A stretch of 64,000 nt of DNA from Desulfallas thermosapovorans DSM 6562 (GTDB taxonomy: Bacteria; Bacillota; Desulfotomaculia; Desulfotomaculales; Desulfallaceae). Below the pieces are notes generated by a model. It was not told the DNA's origin and did no database searches. It saw only the letters and a program-made list of their open reading frames with translations. The stretch spans positions 1 to 64,000 of the forward strand of contig NZ_VNHM01000011.1 in assembly GCF_008124625.1 (NCBI RefSeq). The letters are read 5' to 3'. A program made the translations under genes and the position numbers. Below are positions 45,546 through 54,124 of this stretch, in pieces. The stretch's first letter is position 1; each line of letters begins with the position of its first letter.

Positions 45546-46232
45546 ATGATTCAATTGTACAACGTTTCCAAGATATACCCCAACGAAGTTAAAGCCCTCA
45601 ACGACATTACCTTACACGTAAAAAAAGGTGAATTTGTCTTTTTAGTGGGCCCCAGCGGGGCGGGCAAGTCCACCCTGACCAAATTGATCTGCCGGGAAGA
45701 ACTGCCCAGCCGCGGGCAGGTTATCGTAAACGGTCGCAGTGTGGTGAGGATGAAAAACCGGGAGGTTCCCTACCTGCGGCGTAAAATTGGCATGGTGTTT
45801 CAAGATTTTCGCCTTATCCCCAATAAAACTGTTTTTGAAAACGTGGCCTTCGCCCTGGAGGTAACCGGTGCTTCCCGCAAGGAAATCAGGCGGGTGGTGC
45901 CGTCGGTGCTGCGCATGGTGGGTATGGAAAAGAAGGTCAACATGCGGCCCGCCCAGCTTTCGGGCGGCGAGCAGCAGCGTACCGCCGTGGCCCGGGCCAT
46001 CGTCAACAATCCGGTGCTGATCCTGGCGGATGAGCCCACGGGTAACCTGGATCCGGATAATTCCTGGGAGTTGATGAAACTTTTTATGGATATCAACCGC
46101 CGGGGTACCACCATTTTAATGGCCACCCATGCCCGGGACATCGTGGACGACATGAAGAAACGGGTGGTGCAGCTGGAAAACGGCACGATAGTCCGGGACG
46201 AGGAAGGTGGGGTATACGGCCATGATGTTTAA
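45546..46232 (+). CDS. ftsE: cell-division ABC transporter ATPase FtsE
   Basis: The 228-residue ABC ATPase has Walker A GPSGAGKST, the Q-loop in VFQDFRLIPNKTVFENV, the signature LSGGEQQRTAVARAI and Walker B LILADEPTGNLDP. With FtsX it forms a membrane complex that activates extracellular peptidoglycan hydrolases by conformational change rather than transport. It overlaps ftsX. The third gene of the operon is the M23 hydrolase expected as the target. Confidence 0.96.
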   Translation: MIQLYNVSKIYPNEVKALNDITLHVKKGEFVFLVGPSGAGKSTLTKLICREELPSRGQVIVNGRSVVRMKNREVPYLRRKIGMVFQDFRLIPNKTVFENVAFALEVTGASRKEIRRVVPSVLRMVGMEKKVNMRPAQLSGGEQQRTAVARAIVNNPVLILADEPTGNLDPDNSWELMKLFMDINRRGTTILMATHARDIVDDMKKRVVQLENGTIVRDEEGGVYGHDV

Positions 46233-47109
46233 CACCATTATGTATTATTTCCGCGAGGCCGCCACATCCTTGATACGCAACAGTTGGCTGTCCATTGCCT
46301 CGGTAGGTACCATCATTATATCGCTGCTTATTCTGGGCAGTTCACTGCTGCTGGTGCTTAATGTGCGGCAGGTGGCCTCCGATGTGGAGTCCAGCCTGGA
46401 AATCACTGTTTTCCTGGAAGAGGGTTTGGAGCAGGATCGGCTGGATGAAATGGAGGAGGAAATTAAATTTGTGCCCGGGGTGGCCCAGGTGAAGTTTGTC
46501 ACCAAGGAGCAGGCCCTGGAGGATTTAAAGGAGAGCTTCGGTGACAGGGCCGAGCTGCTCAGCGGGCTGGAGGAGGACAATCCCCTGCCCAACTCATACG
46601 TGGTGAAAACCCGGGAGGCGGCCCAGGTGCCTGCGGCGGCCCGGCAACTGGAGGAATTGGAGGGCGTTGAACAGGTGCGCTACGGGCAGGGGGTGGTGGA
46701 AAACCTGCTGGCCCTGACCCACTGGGTGCGCATTTGGGGATCCCTGGCCCTGCTGGTGCTGGGTGTGGCGGCGGTACTGCTTATCGCCACCACCATTCGC
46801 ATGTCGGTTTTTGCCCGGCGGCGGGAGATCGGCATTATGAAGATGCTGGGGGCCACCAACACCTTTGTGCGCATGCCCTTTATGCTGGAGGGGATGATCA
46901 TCGGGCTCACCGGCGGCCTCATAGCGGCGCTGCTGATAAATTTCGGTTACCTTTCGCTGCTGAACAAGGTAATGTTTTCACTGCCTTTTATTCAACTGGT
47001 TGACGATCCCGAAACCATTTACCGGATACTGGGCGGGTTGCTGGGGGCCGGTTTTATAATTGGCGCCCTGGGCAGCGCCATATCGTTGCGGCGTTTTTTG
47101 AAGGTTTAG
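46222..47109 (+). CDS. ftsX: cell-division membrane protein FtsX
   Basis: The 295-residue protein has an N-terminal TM helix (SVGTIIISLLILGSSLLLVL), an extracellular loop domain (about 55-165, including SLEITVFLEEGLEQDRLDEM) and three C-terminal TM helices, the FtsX topology. The extracellular loop binds the coiled-coil hydrolase. The start is ATG 46222 or 46225, overlapping the ftsE stop, with GAAGGTGGGG upstream. Confidence 0.95.
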   Translation: MMFNTIMYYFREAATSLIRNSWLSIASVGTIIISLLILGSSLLLVLNVRQVASDVESSLEITVFLEEGLEQDRLDEMEEEIKFVPGVAQVKFVTKEQALEDLKESFGDRAELLSGLEEDNPLPNSYVVKTREAAQVPAAARQLEELEGVEQVRYGQGVVENLLALTHWVRIWGSLALLVLGVAAVLLIATTIRMSVFARRREIGIMKMLGATNTFVRMPFMLEGMIIGLTGGLIAALLINFGYLSLLNKVMFSLPFIQLVDDPETIYRILGGLLGAGFIIGALGSAISLRRFLKV

Positions 47110-47126
47110 TAAAAAAACCTTAAGAA

Positions 47127-47160
47127 GCCGGTTAACCGGCGACCCCGGCGTTAGCCGGGG
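47127..47160. other. two adjacent GC-rich hairpins after ftsX
   Basis: GCCGGTTAACCGGC (47127-47140) is a perfect palindrome. CCCCGGC/GCCGGGG with a GTTA loop (47143-47160) follows at once. There is no T-run, so they may stabilise the upstream mRNA end or reduce read-through into the hydrolase gene. Confidence 0.6.
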
Positions 47161-47231
47161 GTTGGGCCGGGAGTATATTTGGAGCATATGTGTTGCTTTA
47201 AAAAATCTTTGACGAATGGAGGAACCAAGGG

Positions 47232-48368
47232 GTGCGTTCGGGAGGTAACAAGGGCTGGAAAAAAAGATTAACGGCTATGACCCTGGCCGCCACCATGCTG
47301 CTGGGATACGGTACGGCATACGGGGCCAGTCTGGAACAGCTGTTGCAGCAGACCAGGCAAAAGATTAATCAAACCAAGCAGCAGCAGCAGGAGAAAAAGG
47401 CGGAGATACGGGACTACTCCAGCCAGGCGGCGGCACTGGATCAGGAAATTGCCCAAAAAAACCGGGAAATAAGTAGTTTGCGGCAGCAGCTTGATGCTGC
47501 CATGGCCAGGCTGGCCCAGAATGAAAGGGAAATAGACCGGGCCGAGGAGAAGCTTGCGGAAAGCACCGAGGAACTGCACAAACGGGTTCGGGGTATGTAC
47601 ATGAACGGTAACGTGCAGTACGTTGAAGTGTTGCTGGCTTCCACCAGTTTCGGCGAGTTTTTGAATCGTTACGAATTGCTTAAGCGGGTGGTTGACCGGG
47701 ATGTAAGCGTGATTAAAGAGGTGGAAGTGCGCAAGCAGGAACTGGAGAGCAAGCGCCAGGCACTGGCCCGGCAGAAGGAAAATATAGCCGCCCTGTTGCG
47801 GCAGCAGGAGGCGGCCCGCCAGGAACTGGCCTCCAGAAGCGCGGAAAAAAGGCAGATGCTGGCCAACGCCCAGCGGGATTTCACCAAATACCAGGCTGAA
47901 GTGGACCGGTTGGAGCGGGAAGAGGAAGAAATCATCCGGCGTATCAGCATCCAAAACGCGGGACAGCAGCCCGCAGCCACAGGGGCTTACCTCTGGCCGG
48001 TGCCCGGGTATACATCCATTTCATCTCCCTATGGTTACCGGGTGCACCCTATATTAAAGACCCGGCGGTTACATACAGGTATTGATATACCGGCTCCTTC
48101 GGGTACCACTGTGGTGGCCGCCCAGAGCGGGCGGGTGATTAATGTAAGCTTTATGAGCGGTTACGGCAATGTGGTAATGATCGACCACGGCGGTGGCATT
48201 GTTTCACTTTATGCCCACCTGTCCGCCCAGCTGGTGGGCAGCGGCGCGGTGGTGGAAAAGGGACAAGCTATCGCCAGGGTGGGCAGCACCGGTATGTCCA
48301 CAGGGCCGCACCTGCATTTTGAAATCAGGGTCAACGGCTCCACAGTCAACCCGAGAAATTACGTATAA
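47232..48368 (+). CDS. secreted M23 peptidase with coiled coil (PcsB/EnvC-like FtsEX partner)
   Basis: The 378-residue protein has a signal peptide ([21 protein letters not shown], cleavage near AYGA) and then a long coiled coil (about 30-240, with heptads such as [20 protein letters not shown]). A C-terminal LytM/M23 endopeptidase domain follows with zinc ligands in HTGIDI, YAHLS and HLHFEI. The coiled coil is the docking part for FtsX, and the M23 domain cuts peptide cross-links at the septum. The gene order ftsE-ftsX-M23 supports this. The GTG start follows GGAGGAACC. Confidence 0.92.
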   Translation: MRSGGNKGWKKRLTAMTLAATMLLGYGTAYGASLEQLLQQTRQKINQTKQQQQEKKAEIRDYSSQAAALDQEIAQKNREISSLRQQLDAAMARLAQNEREIDRAEEKLAESTEELHKRVRGMYMNGNVQYVEVLLASTSFGEFLNRYELLKRVVDRDVSVIKEVEVRKQELESKRQALARQKENIAALLRQQEAARQELASRSAEKRQMLANAQRDFTKYQAEVDRLEREEEEIIRRISIQNAGQQPAATGAYLWPVPGYTSISSPYGYRVHPILKTRRLHTGIDIPAPSGTTVVAAQSGRVINVSFMSGYGNVVMIDHGGGIVSLYAHLSAQLVGSGAVVEKGQAIARVGSTGMSTGPHLHFEIRVNGSTVNPRNYV

Positions 48369-48472
48369 CACGGTTACCGGCACTGTTTTCCAACCGTGCC
48401 ACCACCGACCGTGCCGTTACCAACCTGCATAACAATAACCGGTGCCGCCTCCAAGGGGGGTTGCCACCAGCC

Positions 48473-48531
48473 GGTGCCGGGTGTTGAAAGGTTGAAAGAT
48501 TTTATCTTTCAACCTTTCAACACCCGGCGCC
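48473..48531. repeat. GGTGCCGGGTG palindromic element, near-perfect hairpin
   Basis: A 59-bp sequence has arms of about 28 bp, reading GGTGCCGGGTGTTGAAAGG then TTGAAAGAT against the complement, with a TTT-type centre and one arm mismatch. This is the best-preserved short form. The remainder of the 393-bp gap 48369-48761 has no supported gene; TATAAT at 48715-48720 may be the -10 of the peptidase gene. Confidence 0.93.
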
Positions 48532-48761
48532 TGAATTAATGCAGTAACATATGCCGGTACAATAAGGGACAGGCTGTTTCTACAAGATGATATGCTTCCC
48601 TGCATAGTTAAAAGGCTTTGATGTTGATGATAGAACCTGTCTACCCCGGGGGGCATTTCCAGAGAAGCGGGCCGTCCCTTTTTAGTTCTTGTAATGCGGC
48701 TTGCCTTCATGTAGTATAATATGGTATGTGATTTTATCCGGAAAATGGTAGGTGACCTGAA

Positions 48762-49913
48762 GTGAACGGATACAGGTATAAAAGCGGCGGCATTCCCCGC
48801 TGGATTACCGTGCTGGTACTGGTTTTCTTTGCTTTGTTTGTGCTGGCGGGCAGCATTATAGGCAGTAATTACAAGCAAATAGGTAATTTAATAAAAGTAA
48901 TTTCCCTGGTGCGTACTCAGTACATTGAACCGGTGGAGACTACCACTTTGGTGGACGGGGCGATGCGGGGTATAGTGGATTCACTGCAGGACCCCTATTC
49001 GGTCTACCTGGATGCCCAGACTTTTAAAAGGCTGCGGGAGCAGATCAGCGGCAGCTTTGGTGGTCTGGGCATACTGGTGGGGCTCAACAAAGAGGAACTG
49101 CTTACAGTGGTGCGGGTGTATGAGGATACGCCTGCCGCCGGTGAGGGTATGCAGGCCGGTGATATCATCATAGAGATCGATGGCCGGGATGCGCAGGGGT
49201 TGGATTTGGATACCGCCATTGGTTTAATGCGCGGCCCGGTGGGAAGTGAAATCAACCTTAGCGTGATCCGGGAAGGAGAGCCCGATCCCCTTGAGTTTAC
49301 CATTACCAGGCGGGAAATTAGTGTTCCCAGCGTGGAAGGCCGGATACTGCCCCATACCCACATTGGCTATGTGTCTGTAAGCCAGTTTAATGAGAAAACT
49401 CCGGATGAAATGTTGCAGGTACTGGCGGACCTGAAGGATCAAGGTATGCGGGGCATTATTTTGGATTTGCGCGACAACCCCGGCGGTGAGCTGACCGCCG
49501 CCACCCGGGTGGCGGATAACTTTGTCCCCGAGGGGCCGATAGTGTATATCGATTACCGCACGGGGGCCGAGGATGTCAGGAAAGCCGACGATAATTACCT
49601 GGGCCTGCCCCTGGCCGTGCTGGTCAACGGGGCCAGCGCCAGCGCTGCTGAAATACTGGCCGGAGCTGTCAAGGACACCGGGGTGGGGGTTCTGGTGGGT
49701 ACCCGCACCTTTGGCAAGGGCATTGTACAGACGGTGTTTGCCCTGGATAATAATGCCGGATTAAAGCTAACCACCGCCCGCTACCTGACCCCCAGGAAAA
49801 ACGATATCCACAAAAAGGGAGTCCAGCCCGATGTGGTGGTGGAAAACCTGCCGGACCGGCCCGGTGACGAGCAGCTGAATAAAGCCATTGAACTGGTGGA
49901 GCGGCAGCTCTAA
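48762..49913 (+). CDS. S41 family C-terminal processing peptidase
   Basis: The 383-residue protein has an N-terminal TM anchor (WITVLVLVFFALFVLAGSII), a PDZ domain (about 90-175, LGILVGLNKEELLTVVRVYE) and an S41 protease domain. The catalytic dyad is Ser294 in NGASASAAEI and Lys319 in RTFGKGIVQ. The 25-residue spacing equals that of B. subtilis CtpB. CtpB-type proteases act outside the cell or forespore and cut regulatory or wall proteins. The gene order ftsEX-ctp-MinJ-like also occurs in Bacillus. The GTG start has GGTAGGTGA upstream. Confidence 0.93.
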   Translation: MNGYRYKSGGIPRWITVLVLVFFALFVLAGSIIGSNYKQIGNLIKVISLVRTQYIEPVETTTLVDGAMRGIVDSLQDPYSVYLDAQTFKRLREQISGSFGGLGILVGLNKEELLTVVRVYEDTPAAGEGMQAGDIIIEIDGRDAQGLDLDTAIGLMRGPVGSEINLSVIREGEPDPLEFTITRREISVPSVEGRILPHTHIGYVSVSQFNEKTPDEMLQVLADLKDQGMRGIILDLRDNPGGELTAATRVADNFVPEGPIVYIDYRTGAEDVRKADDNYLGLPLAVLVNGASASAAEILAGAVKDTGVGVLVGTRTFGKGIVQTVFALDNNAGLKLTTARYLTPRKNDIHKKGVQPDVVVENLPDRPGDEQLNKAIELVERQL

Positions 49914-49980
49914 TCGCCGGCGGATAAAGGATCAGCCGAACCGGTAAACCTGTACCTCTAAGACCGGTGCTTCTACCTGC

Positions 49981-50006
49981 GGTGCCGGGTGTTAAAAGGT
50001 TGAGAG
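49981..50006 (+). repeat. half copy of the GGTGCCGGGTG element
   Basis: GGTGCCGGGTGTTAAAAGG then TTGAGAG is a left arm without the matching right arm, between the peptidase gene and the MinJ-like gene. Confidence 0.75.
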
Positions 50007-50075
50007 CCGGCGGTTTAAGGGAATGCAAGAGGCAATGGAAAGCCAGTTTAGAAGGGCCGTTTTGAGGTGAGTTAA

Positions 50076-51317
50076 TTGTTCCCCTTTGGCGATATACTGC
50101 CCATGATCATTGTTAATACCGAGCTGATGCTGCGGGAGCCCATCTTTTGGATTGTGGTGGTGCTCATCGGGCTGCAGTACCGGCGCATGAATGACTTGCG
50201 GGAAGCCTTTTACGGCATCCCGCTCAAGTTCAACTGGAGCGAGCTGGCCACCGCCCTGGTACTGGGCATGCTGGGCGGCATAGCGGGCAGTATGCTGATG
50301 GTGCTCATAGGGGTGACTCTAACCGGCTCGGGTTTGTTCTATATTTGGCCTCTGGCCATTTTGTTGATGCTGGTTGACGCCCGGTTCATATGTTTTGCCT
50401 ACGCCGGGGGAATACTGGCCCTTTCGTCGCTGCTGTTCGGTTTCCCCCGGGTTAATGTTTCCCAGGTGCTGGCCCTGGTGGCGGTATTGCACATGGTGGA
50501 AAGTTTGCTGATTTTTTTCAGCGGGCACCTGGGTGCGGTGCCGGCCTTTTTCCGGGACCGCACCGGCCGGGTGGTGGGCGGGTTTACCCTGCAAAAATTT
50601 TGGCCTATACCCATATCGGCCCTGGCATTTATGACCGGAGCCGGGGTGCCCCCGGGCAGTGTGGATATGCCCGGCTGGTGGCCGCTGATCAGTCCCGGGG
50701 TGGAGGCGGAAAATATCGTTTATATCCTGATTCCGGTGATGGCGGCGCTGGGTTACGGCGATATGGCCATTACCCGGAACCCGCGGCAAAAGGGCCGGGT
50801 ATCCGCAGGCTACCTGGCGCTGTACAGCATGGTATTGTTGCTGCTGGCGGTGCTGGCCGACCGTTCTTTGCTACTGGGGATACTGGCCGCTCTGTTCTCG
50901 CCCCTGGGCCATGAACTGGTGATTTATATCGGGCGCAAGCTGGAAATGCAGGGGGTCGCCGTTTATGTGCCCCGTTCCGGAGGGCTGGCGCTGCTGGATG
51001 TGATCCCCGAGTCACCGGCCTGGCATGCCGGCATGCGTTCGGGGGATTTGCTGGTGGCTGTTAACGGGGTGCCGGTACACAGCCGGGCGGATTTGGCGGC
51101 TATGCTATATATAGTGAACCCGCCCATACAGGTGGATTATGTCGATGGCAAAGGGCGGCGCATCCGCCGGGAACTGCTGCCCTATAACAATGAACTTCAT
51201 CCCCTGGGAATTTTGCCCGTACCCGAGGGTGATGAACAAGCGGCAGTGGTGGACCTGGGTACCGCCGGCCCGCTGGGTCGCTGGTTCTCGGATTTTTGGC
51301 GGCGGCTGAGCCAATAA
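50076..51317 (+). CDS. polytopic membrane protein with C-terminal PDZ domain (MinJ-like)
   Basis: The 413-residue protein has about eight TM helices (first 270 residues) and a cytoplasmic or extracellular C-terminal PDZ domain (SGGLALLDVIPESPAWHAGM, DLLVAVNGVPVHSRADL). Its architecture and position after ftsEX and a CtpB-type peptidase match MinJ of B. subtilis, which links DivIVA to MinD for division-site placement. The assignment rests on architecture and synteny, not on motif identity. The TTG start has GAGGTGAG well spaced. Confidence 0.8.
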   Translation: MFPFGDILPMIIVNTELMLREPIFWIVVVLIGLQYRRMNDLREAFYGIPLKFNWSELATALVLGMLGGIAGSMLMVLIGVTLTGSGLFYIWPLAILLMLVDARFICFAYAGGILALSSLLFGFPRVNVSQVLALVAVLHMVESLLIFFSGHLGAVPAFFRDRTGRVVGGFTLQKFWPIPISALAFMTGAGVPPGSVDMPGWWPLISPGVEAENIVYILIPVMAALGYGDMAITRNPRQKGRVSAGYLALYSMVLLLLAVLADRSLLLGILAALFSPLGHELVIYIGRKLEMQGVAVYVPRSGGLALLDVIPESPAWHAGMRSGDLLVAVNGVPVHSRADLAAMLYIVNPPIQVDYVDGKGRRIRRELLPYNNELHPLGILPVPEGDEQAAVVDLGTAGPLGRWFSDFWRRLSQ

Positions 51318-51486
51318 GGATGGTGCAAATTATCCGTTGACATTATCCTTTGCAGGGGGATATAATTTTACTAAACAAGGGAGCCAGGAAGGCTTTCGAA
51401 GGGGAACAGCGTAAACAACCACGGAGGTTGACGCCATATGCGTGTAACCAAGGTGGTTTTTGTCTTTTTCAGGGAGGTGAAATAAC

Positions 51487-51681
51487 GTGTGCGAAGCAAA
51501 CGCGTACCTGCGTCAGGACGGTAAAGAGGAAATCTTCATGGAAATGGTCGACAAGGTGATTCCGGAAGCGGACGGTCTGGTATTGGAGGATATTTTCGGT
51601 CGCCGCAAGCAAATCAAAGCCAAAATCGCCGAGCTGGCCCTGGTGGACCACCGCATCATCCTGGAACGGGGTCAGGCTTAA
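51487..51681 (+). CDS. CooT family nickel-binding protein
   Basis: The 64-residue protein shows the CooT pattern: start MCEANAYL with the conserved Cys2, then KEEIFMEMVDKVIPEADGLV and a C-terminal KIAELALVDHRIILE. CooT homodimers bind one nickel per dimer through Cys2 and assist carbon monoxide dehydrogenase maturation in some species. No CODH genes are in this window. The GTG start has GGGAGGTGA upstream. The last residues, RGQA, and the stop come from repeat copy 5; the native end would be near VDHRIILE, so the extension lies outside the conserved fold. Confidence 0.88.
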   Translation: MCEANAYLRQDGKEEIFMEMVDKVIPEADGLVLEDIFGRRKQIKAKIAELALVDHRIILERGQA

Positions 51682-51700
51682 AGTTTGTTAAACTAACTAT
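51668..51700 (+). repeat. GGGGTCAGG repeat, copy 5
   Basis: Full core, read GGT-CAG-GCT-TAA at the end of the CooT gene. With copy 6 it brackets the HAM1/SIR2 gene pair. Confidence 0.92.
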
Positions 51701-51748
51701 AATATTGAAATAAAACGATAAGGGTTGATTAACCTTGTTTCCATTGCA

Positions 51749-51795
51749 AGCCCAAAGCCCGTTGCCAATTGTAACGGACTTTGGGCTTTGTTCTT
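51749..51795 (+). terminator. terminator after CooT and repeat copy 5
   Basis: AAGCCCAAAG and CTTTGGGCTT form the outer arms and CCGTT/AACGG the inner arms of a long hairpin, followed by TGTTCTT. It isolates the following two-gene unit, which has its own TATAAT at 51851-51856. Confidence 0.88.
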
Positions 51796-51922
51796 ATTCC
51801 GCTGTACTGTTGTGTCTTGTCCCGCCCGGGCGTTGGAAGGGTTTTGAGGGTATAATAAAGAAATAATCATTAAGCTGTGTTATATTACCAGGGTTGTTTA
51901 CCAAGAGGAGTATCTGCGATAT

Positions 51923-52486
51923 ATGTCAAAACCGATGCGTTTTGTAACGGGCAACCGGCAGAAGATAATTGAATATGAAAAACTGCTGGATCCATTCCAG
52001 TTTATACCGGTGCGTTTAAATGTACGGGAGCCCCAGGGGGACGACCAGCGGCAGGTGGTGCGCGGCAAGGTGCTGCTGGCCTTTGGTGAGAAAAGAGCCC
52101 GGCTATTTGTGGATCATACCGGCTTAAGTATAGAATCCTGGAACGACCTGCCCGGTGGTATGACCAGGGAGATGTGGGAGCAACTGGGGATGTCCGGTTT
52201 TTTGCGGCTGATGCAGTGTGAGACCAGCCGGCGGGCTACGGTGCGCACCATTATCGGTTATTGCGACAGCCGGCGCATTCACATATTTGCGGCTGAAATT
52301 ACGGGTAACATAGCCACCGAGCCCGACGGACCCAGGGACACCTGGGAATGCTTATTTATTCCCGACGGGTGCGACAGCTCCCTGGCGGCCTTGCCGCTGG
52401 AAGAGAAATTGCAAATATCTGCCCGGGGCCGGGCGGCACGCCAGTTTAAGGATTTTTTGTCCCGTCAGGCGGTGAGGAAATGGTGA
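51923..52486 (+). CDS. HAM1/RdgB-like nucleotide-binding protein (KomB-like), altered active site
   Basis: The 187-residue protein has the HAM1/ITPA fold signature: FVTGNRQKIIEYEKLL at residues 7-22 (TGNxxK), EPQGDDQ at 36-42, GLSIESWNDLPGG at 67-79 and the C-terminal FIPDGCDSSLAAL then EEKLQISARG. HAM1 enzymes hydrolyse ITP/dITP/XTP. The general-base Asp, the second acidic residue of the usual (D/E)D(S/T)GL, is His65 here (VDHTGL), and the usual SHR near the C terminus is SAR (166-168). Catalysis is therefore probably lost and binding kept. It overlaps a SIR2 gene, the arrangement of KomB-KomC in the Kongming defence system. The ATG follows GAGGAG by 12 nt. Confidence 0.85.
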   Translation: MSKPMRFVTGNRQKIIEYEKLLDPFQFIPVRLNVREPQGDDQRQVVRGKVLLAFGEKRARLFVDHTGLSIESWNDLPGGMTREMWEQLGMSGFLRLMQCETSRRATVRTIIGYCDSRRIHIFAAEITGNIATEPDGPRDTWECLFIPDGCDSSLAALPLEEKLQISARGRAARQFKDFLSRQAVRKW

Positions 52487-53295
52487 GATATGATGAACTG
52501 ATGGACGAGTTGGCTCATGATATCCGGGAAAAGAAAATCATTCCCTTTGTGGGGGCCGGCCTGTCCCGCAACCTGGGACTGCCCGAATGGGATGTTTTAA
52601 TGGCCAGGGTGGCCGAGGATTTGGATATTGATCCCGATATACTTTTGCTGCACGGGGATTTTTTGCAGATTGCCGAATACCATATTATCTGCCATGGCGG
52701 TAGTAAAAACCGGATCAGTAAAATTATCGACCGTAACCTGCGCTCCATCGAGGTGGATATTGGCGCTTCCGAGGCCCATAAATGTCTGGTGGATATGCGC
52801 TTCCCCAAAATATATACCACCAATTTTGATGAAATGATTGAAATGGCCTTCCGGTACCACGGCGTGCCTTATTACCCCATTGCCACGCTGGACGATATCC
52901 TGGCCGCCCCGGATAACGTTACCCAGATTGTCAAGTTTCACGGCACCCTGGATCTCGACGAAACACTGGTGCTGAGCGAGACGGATTATTACAACCGGCT
53001 GGACATGGAGGGTCCCCTGGATATAAAATTGCGTGCTGATTTGCTGGGCAAAACAGTACTCTTTTTGGGATACAGCTTCCGGGATCTCAATATTCGATAC
53101 ATGTGGAGCAAACTGTTCAAAGTCATGAAGTCCAACTGCAAGGCTTATATGGTGACCATGAAGCCCAACTATGTATTCGAAACGATATACGGTAAAAAGG
53201 GCATGAAGATAATCTGCCTGGATTCGGATGATTTTTGCGCTGATTTCACCGCATTCATGGTGGACCTGCGCAATCGCGTAAGGGGTCGGGCTTAA
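52480..53295 (+). CDS. SIR2-like NADase (KomC-like effector)
   Basis: The 271-residue protein has the SIR2_2 fold: FVGAGLSRNLGLPEW for NAD binding at residues 23-37, YTTNFDEMIE with Asn115/Asp117, VKFHGTLD with the catalytic His154, and LFLGYSFRDLNIRYMW near 195. SIR2-like defence effectors deplete NAD on infection; this role is inferred. It overlaps the HAM1-like gene by seven bases (ATGGTGA), so the two are translated together and probably form a complex. The catalytic residues appear intact. The last three residues, GRA, and the stop come from repeat copy 6. No deaminase (KomA) gene is adjacent. Confidence 0.88.
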   Translation: MVRYDELMDELAHDIREKKIIPFVGAGLSRNLGLPEWDVLMARVAEDLDIDPDILLLHGDFLQIAEYHIICHGGSKNRISKIIDRNLRSIEVDIGASEAHKCLVDMRFPKIYTTNFDEMIEMAFRYHGVPYYPIATLDDILAAPDNVTQIVKFHGTLDLDETLVLSETDYYNRLDMEGPLDIKLRADLLGKTVLFLGYSFRDLNIRYMWSKLFKVMKSNCKAYMVTMKPNYVFETIYGKKGMKIICLDSDDFCADFTAFMVDLRNRVRGRA

Positions 53296-53320
53296 AGTTT
53301 TATAAAGTAACTGTATTATG
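53282..53320 (+). repeat. GGGGTCAGG repeat, copy 6
   Basis: GGGGTCGGGCTTAAAGTTTT then ATAAAGTAACTGTATTATG. One A-to-G change makes the encoded tail Gly-Arg-Ala-stop. It lies on the 3' end of the SIR2 gene; the long tail is shared with copy 4. Confidence 0.9.
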
Positions 53321-53536
53321 CAAATAAACAAATATAAAATTTAACTCCGCACTGTTGTTCACAAGACCCGGACCCAGTGGAAGAGTCGCTGTAAATCAAC
53401 ATCAACAGGATGGCAACCAGTACCCCCTGTATTGGTTTAACTGGTTATTAGCGGGTGGCCGCCCCTTAAAGTAATGCTCTCTTGGACGGGGCGGGTGGCG
53501 CCGGCGGAAAATGAGGTAAATAAAGGTGTGGCTTGC

Positions 53537-54124
53537 GTGAATACTAAATTGGAACGTTGGAACCGGGTAAAGGAGGTATGTTTACGCTGCAGCGCCTGCC
53601 CGCTGGCAGCCCGGCGTACCAATGTGGTTTTCGGCGAAGGCGTTTTGGAGGCCCCGGTGATGTTTGTCGGCGAGGGACCCGGTGAGCAGGAAGATATACA
53701 GGGGCGGCCCTTTGTCGGCCCGGCCGGGCAACTGCTGGACCGGATGCTGGCGGCCATTGGTTTGGACCGGAAAAAAAACGCCATCATATGCAACATCGTC
53801 AAATGCCGGCCGCCCGGTAACCGGGTGCCCACCCCGGAGGAGGGTGAAAAGTGCCTGCCTTTTCTAAGGGCGCAGGTGGATATAGTCAGGCCCCGGATCA
53901 TTGTATGCCTGGGGTCAACGGCGGTGCGCCACATTATCGGCCCCGAAGCGCGTATCACCAGGGTGCGGGGGCAGTGGGAGGAGCGCAAAGGGTTTTGGAT
54001 CACCGCCACCTACCACCCCGCTGCACTGCTGCGGGACACTTCCCGCAAGGCCGAGGCCTGGTCGGATATGAAATCCATTCGGGCCAAGCTGGTTGAACTG
54101 GGTCTGGTGAACCATACCCTTTAG
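53537..54124 (+). CDS. family 4 uracil-DNA glycosylase (4Fe-4S)
   Basis: The 195-residue protein has MFVGEGPGEQEDIQGRPFVG, VKCRPPGNRVP and the C-terminal TYHPAALLR, the three motifs of type 4 UDGs. Four Cys for the iron-sulfur cluster are present: Cys18 and Cys21 in CSACP, then Cys in VKCRPP and in EKCLPF 16 residues later. It removes uracil from DNA. GTG 53537 is chosen because AAAGGTG lies 8 nt upstream and the CxxC then sits near the N terminus. It overlaps the convergent yaaL-type gene by four bases. Confidence 0.93.
   Translation: MNTKLERWNRVKEVCLRCSACPLAARRTNVVFGEGVLEAPVMFVGEGPGEQEDIQGRPFVGPAGQLLDRMLAAIGLDRKKNAIICNIVKCRPPGNRVPTPEEGEKCLPFLRAQVDIVRPRIIVCLGSTAVRHIIGPEARITRVRGQWEERKGFWITATYHPAALLRDTSRKAEAWSDMKSIRAKLVELGLVNHTL

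Noticed and set aside
48417-48878. Minus-strand frame of 153 codons between the M23 and S41 genes
   Set aside because: It runs through the palindromic element and into the start of the S41 peptidase gene, with no binding site. It is unlikely to be a gene.
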